A stretch of DNA of 6,088 bases from Sneathiella sp. (GTDB lineage: Bacteria; Pseudomonadota; Alphaproteobacteria; Sneathiellales; Sneathiellaceae). Under the pieces are notes generated by a model. It worked only from the letters and a program-made list of their open reading frames with translations, was not told the origin of the DNA and ran no database searches. The first letter of the stretch is position 1. Every line of letters starts with the position of its first letter. This document shows, one piece after another, positions 5,818 through 6,088 of the stretch. Made by a program: the position numbers and the translations under genes. Location: positions 1-6,088 of the forward strand of contig JAESPT010000181.1 in the NCBI GenBank assembly GCA_016765515.1, written 5' to 3'.

Positions 5818-6088
5818 GATACCATAGAATTTGAACATCGACATGTAGGCCGCATTATAACTAATCCGCCGCCCACAAGATGTGTGTCCGACGTCAAGAA
5901 TGCACCCTGTGAATGCTCACCATTTTGGAAGATTTCACGCCAAGTTTTTATCAGGAAATTTGGTCTCAATTGCCCCGTCCAAAAGCGTGCTCTCATCTGC
6001 GTTGTTCCAAATGTGGATCTCGAGACGTGACTTCTTGGGTTAGCTGGCCGCAATTAATCTCTAACAATTGTGTCTCTGGGGCTGGATA
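5818..6088 (+). pseudogene. Probable frameshifted remnant of a small Cys-rich zinc-ribbon protein, cut by the window end
   Basis: Two plus-strand frames together read like one protein. The first (codons in phase with 5818, open from 5794) gives RIITNPPPTRCV, then CEC, ISRQVFIRKFGLNCPVQKRA near 5932-5991, and stops at 6028. The second (in phase with 5913, open to the window end) gives HLRCSKCGSRDVTSW near 5995-6039, a typical CxxC zinc-ribbon ending of small alphaproteobacterial proteins of the 'FxRRFG...LRCSxCGSRDV' type. Going from the first frame to the second fits a single-base loss around 5985-5995. The first frame has no start codon upstream of the conserved part, which also points to decay. 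The minus-strand frame covering 5724-6053 lacks family features and a Shine-Dalgarno site, and I take it as a shadow. Recognition rests on motif memory, so confidence is modest. A -1 slip at CCAAAAG (near 5979-5985) is a less likely alternative. Confidence 0.38.

Noticed and set aside
5724..6053. 109-codon minus-strand open frame
   Set aside because: It has no Shine-Dalgarno site and no family-like motif. The plus strand of the same DNA carries the more convincing zinc-ribbon motif.
6059..6070. CTCTAACAATT as a second attC boundary
   Set aside because: The first position breaks the RYYYAAC consensus, the window ends before a partner could be seen, and the orientation is opposite to the first candidate.

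Overview
The window looks like chromosomal DNA of an alphaproteobacterium, probably free-living and motile. The main evidence is the order of a PCMT-family methyltransferase gene, a tolC-type gene and a popZ gene, all read leftward on the minus strand. popZ (DUF2497) is essentially an alphaproteobacterial gene, and I recall this trio, often followed by valS, as a conserved neighbourhood in that class. Base composition is moderate in GC, with clearly AT-rich intergenic stretches. I cannot name a genus from the sequence.

Layout from left to right, with all intact genes on the minus strand: the first 26 codons of popZ (1-79); tolC, an outer-membrane efflux/secretion channel (187-1551); a PCMT-family protein (1760-2413) with its own likely promoter; a strong rho-independent terminator (2588-2619); a methyl-accepting chemotaxis protein (2641-4413); and, 43 nt upstream of it in the same direction, a secreted stand-alone PDC/Cache-type protein (4457-5038). 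The last two form a probable two-gene operon closed by that terminator. An exported sensor-like domain made together with a transmembrane chemoreceptor suggests that they work together in ligand detection.

Right of 5040 the character changes. A 365-nt gene-free stretch (5041-5405) holds an AT-rich leader and promoter for the Cache/MCP pair, and a 116-nt imperfect dyad (5226-5341) whose outer ends resemble an integron attC site. Next comes a 72-residue gene (5406-5624) similar in pattern to small phage-type proteins of unknown function, with a good Shine-Dalgarno site and a promoter with a perfect -10 box flanked by a 10-bp inverted repeat. The right end (about 5794-6088, plus strand) carries what looks like a frameshifted remnant of a cysteine-rich zinc-ribbon protein, cut by the window edge. 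This right-hand part looks accessory (phage or cassette derived, partly decayed), whereas the left 5 kb looks like core genome.

The most interesting points are the split Cache/chemoreceptor pair, the PCMT homologue that lacks the expected catalytic motif, and the attC-like dyad just downstream of the phage-type gene. No tRNA, rRNA, CRISPR array or intact insertion sequence was seen.
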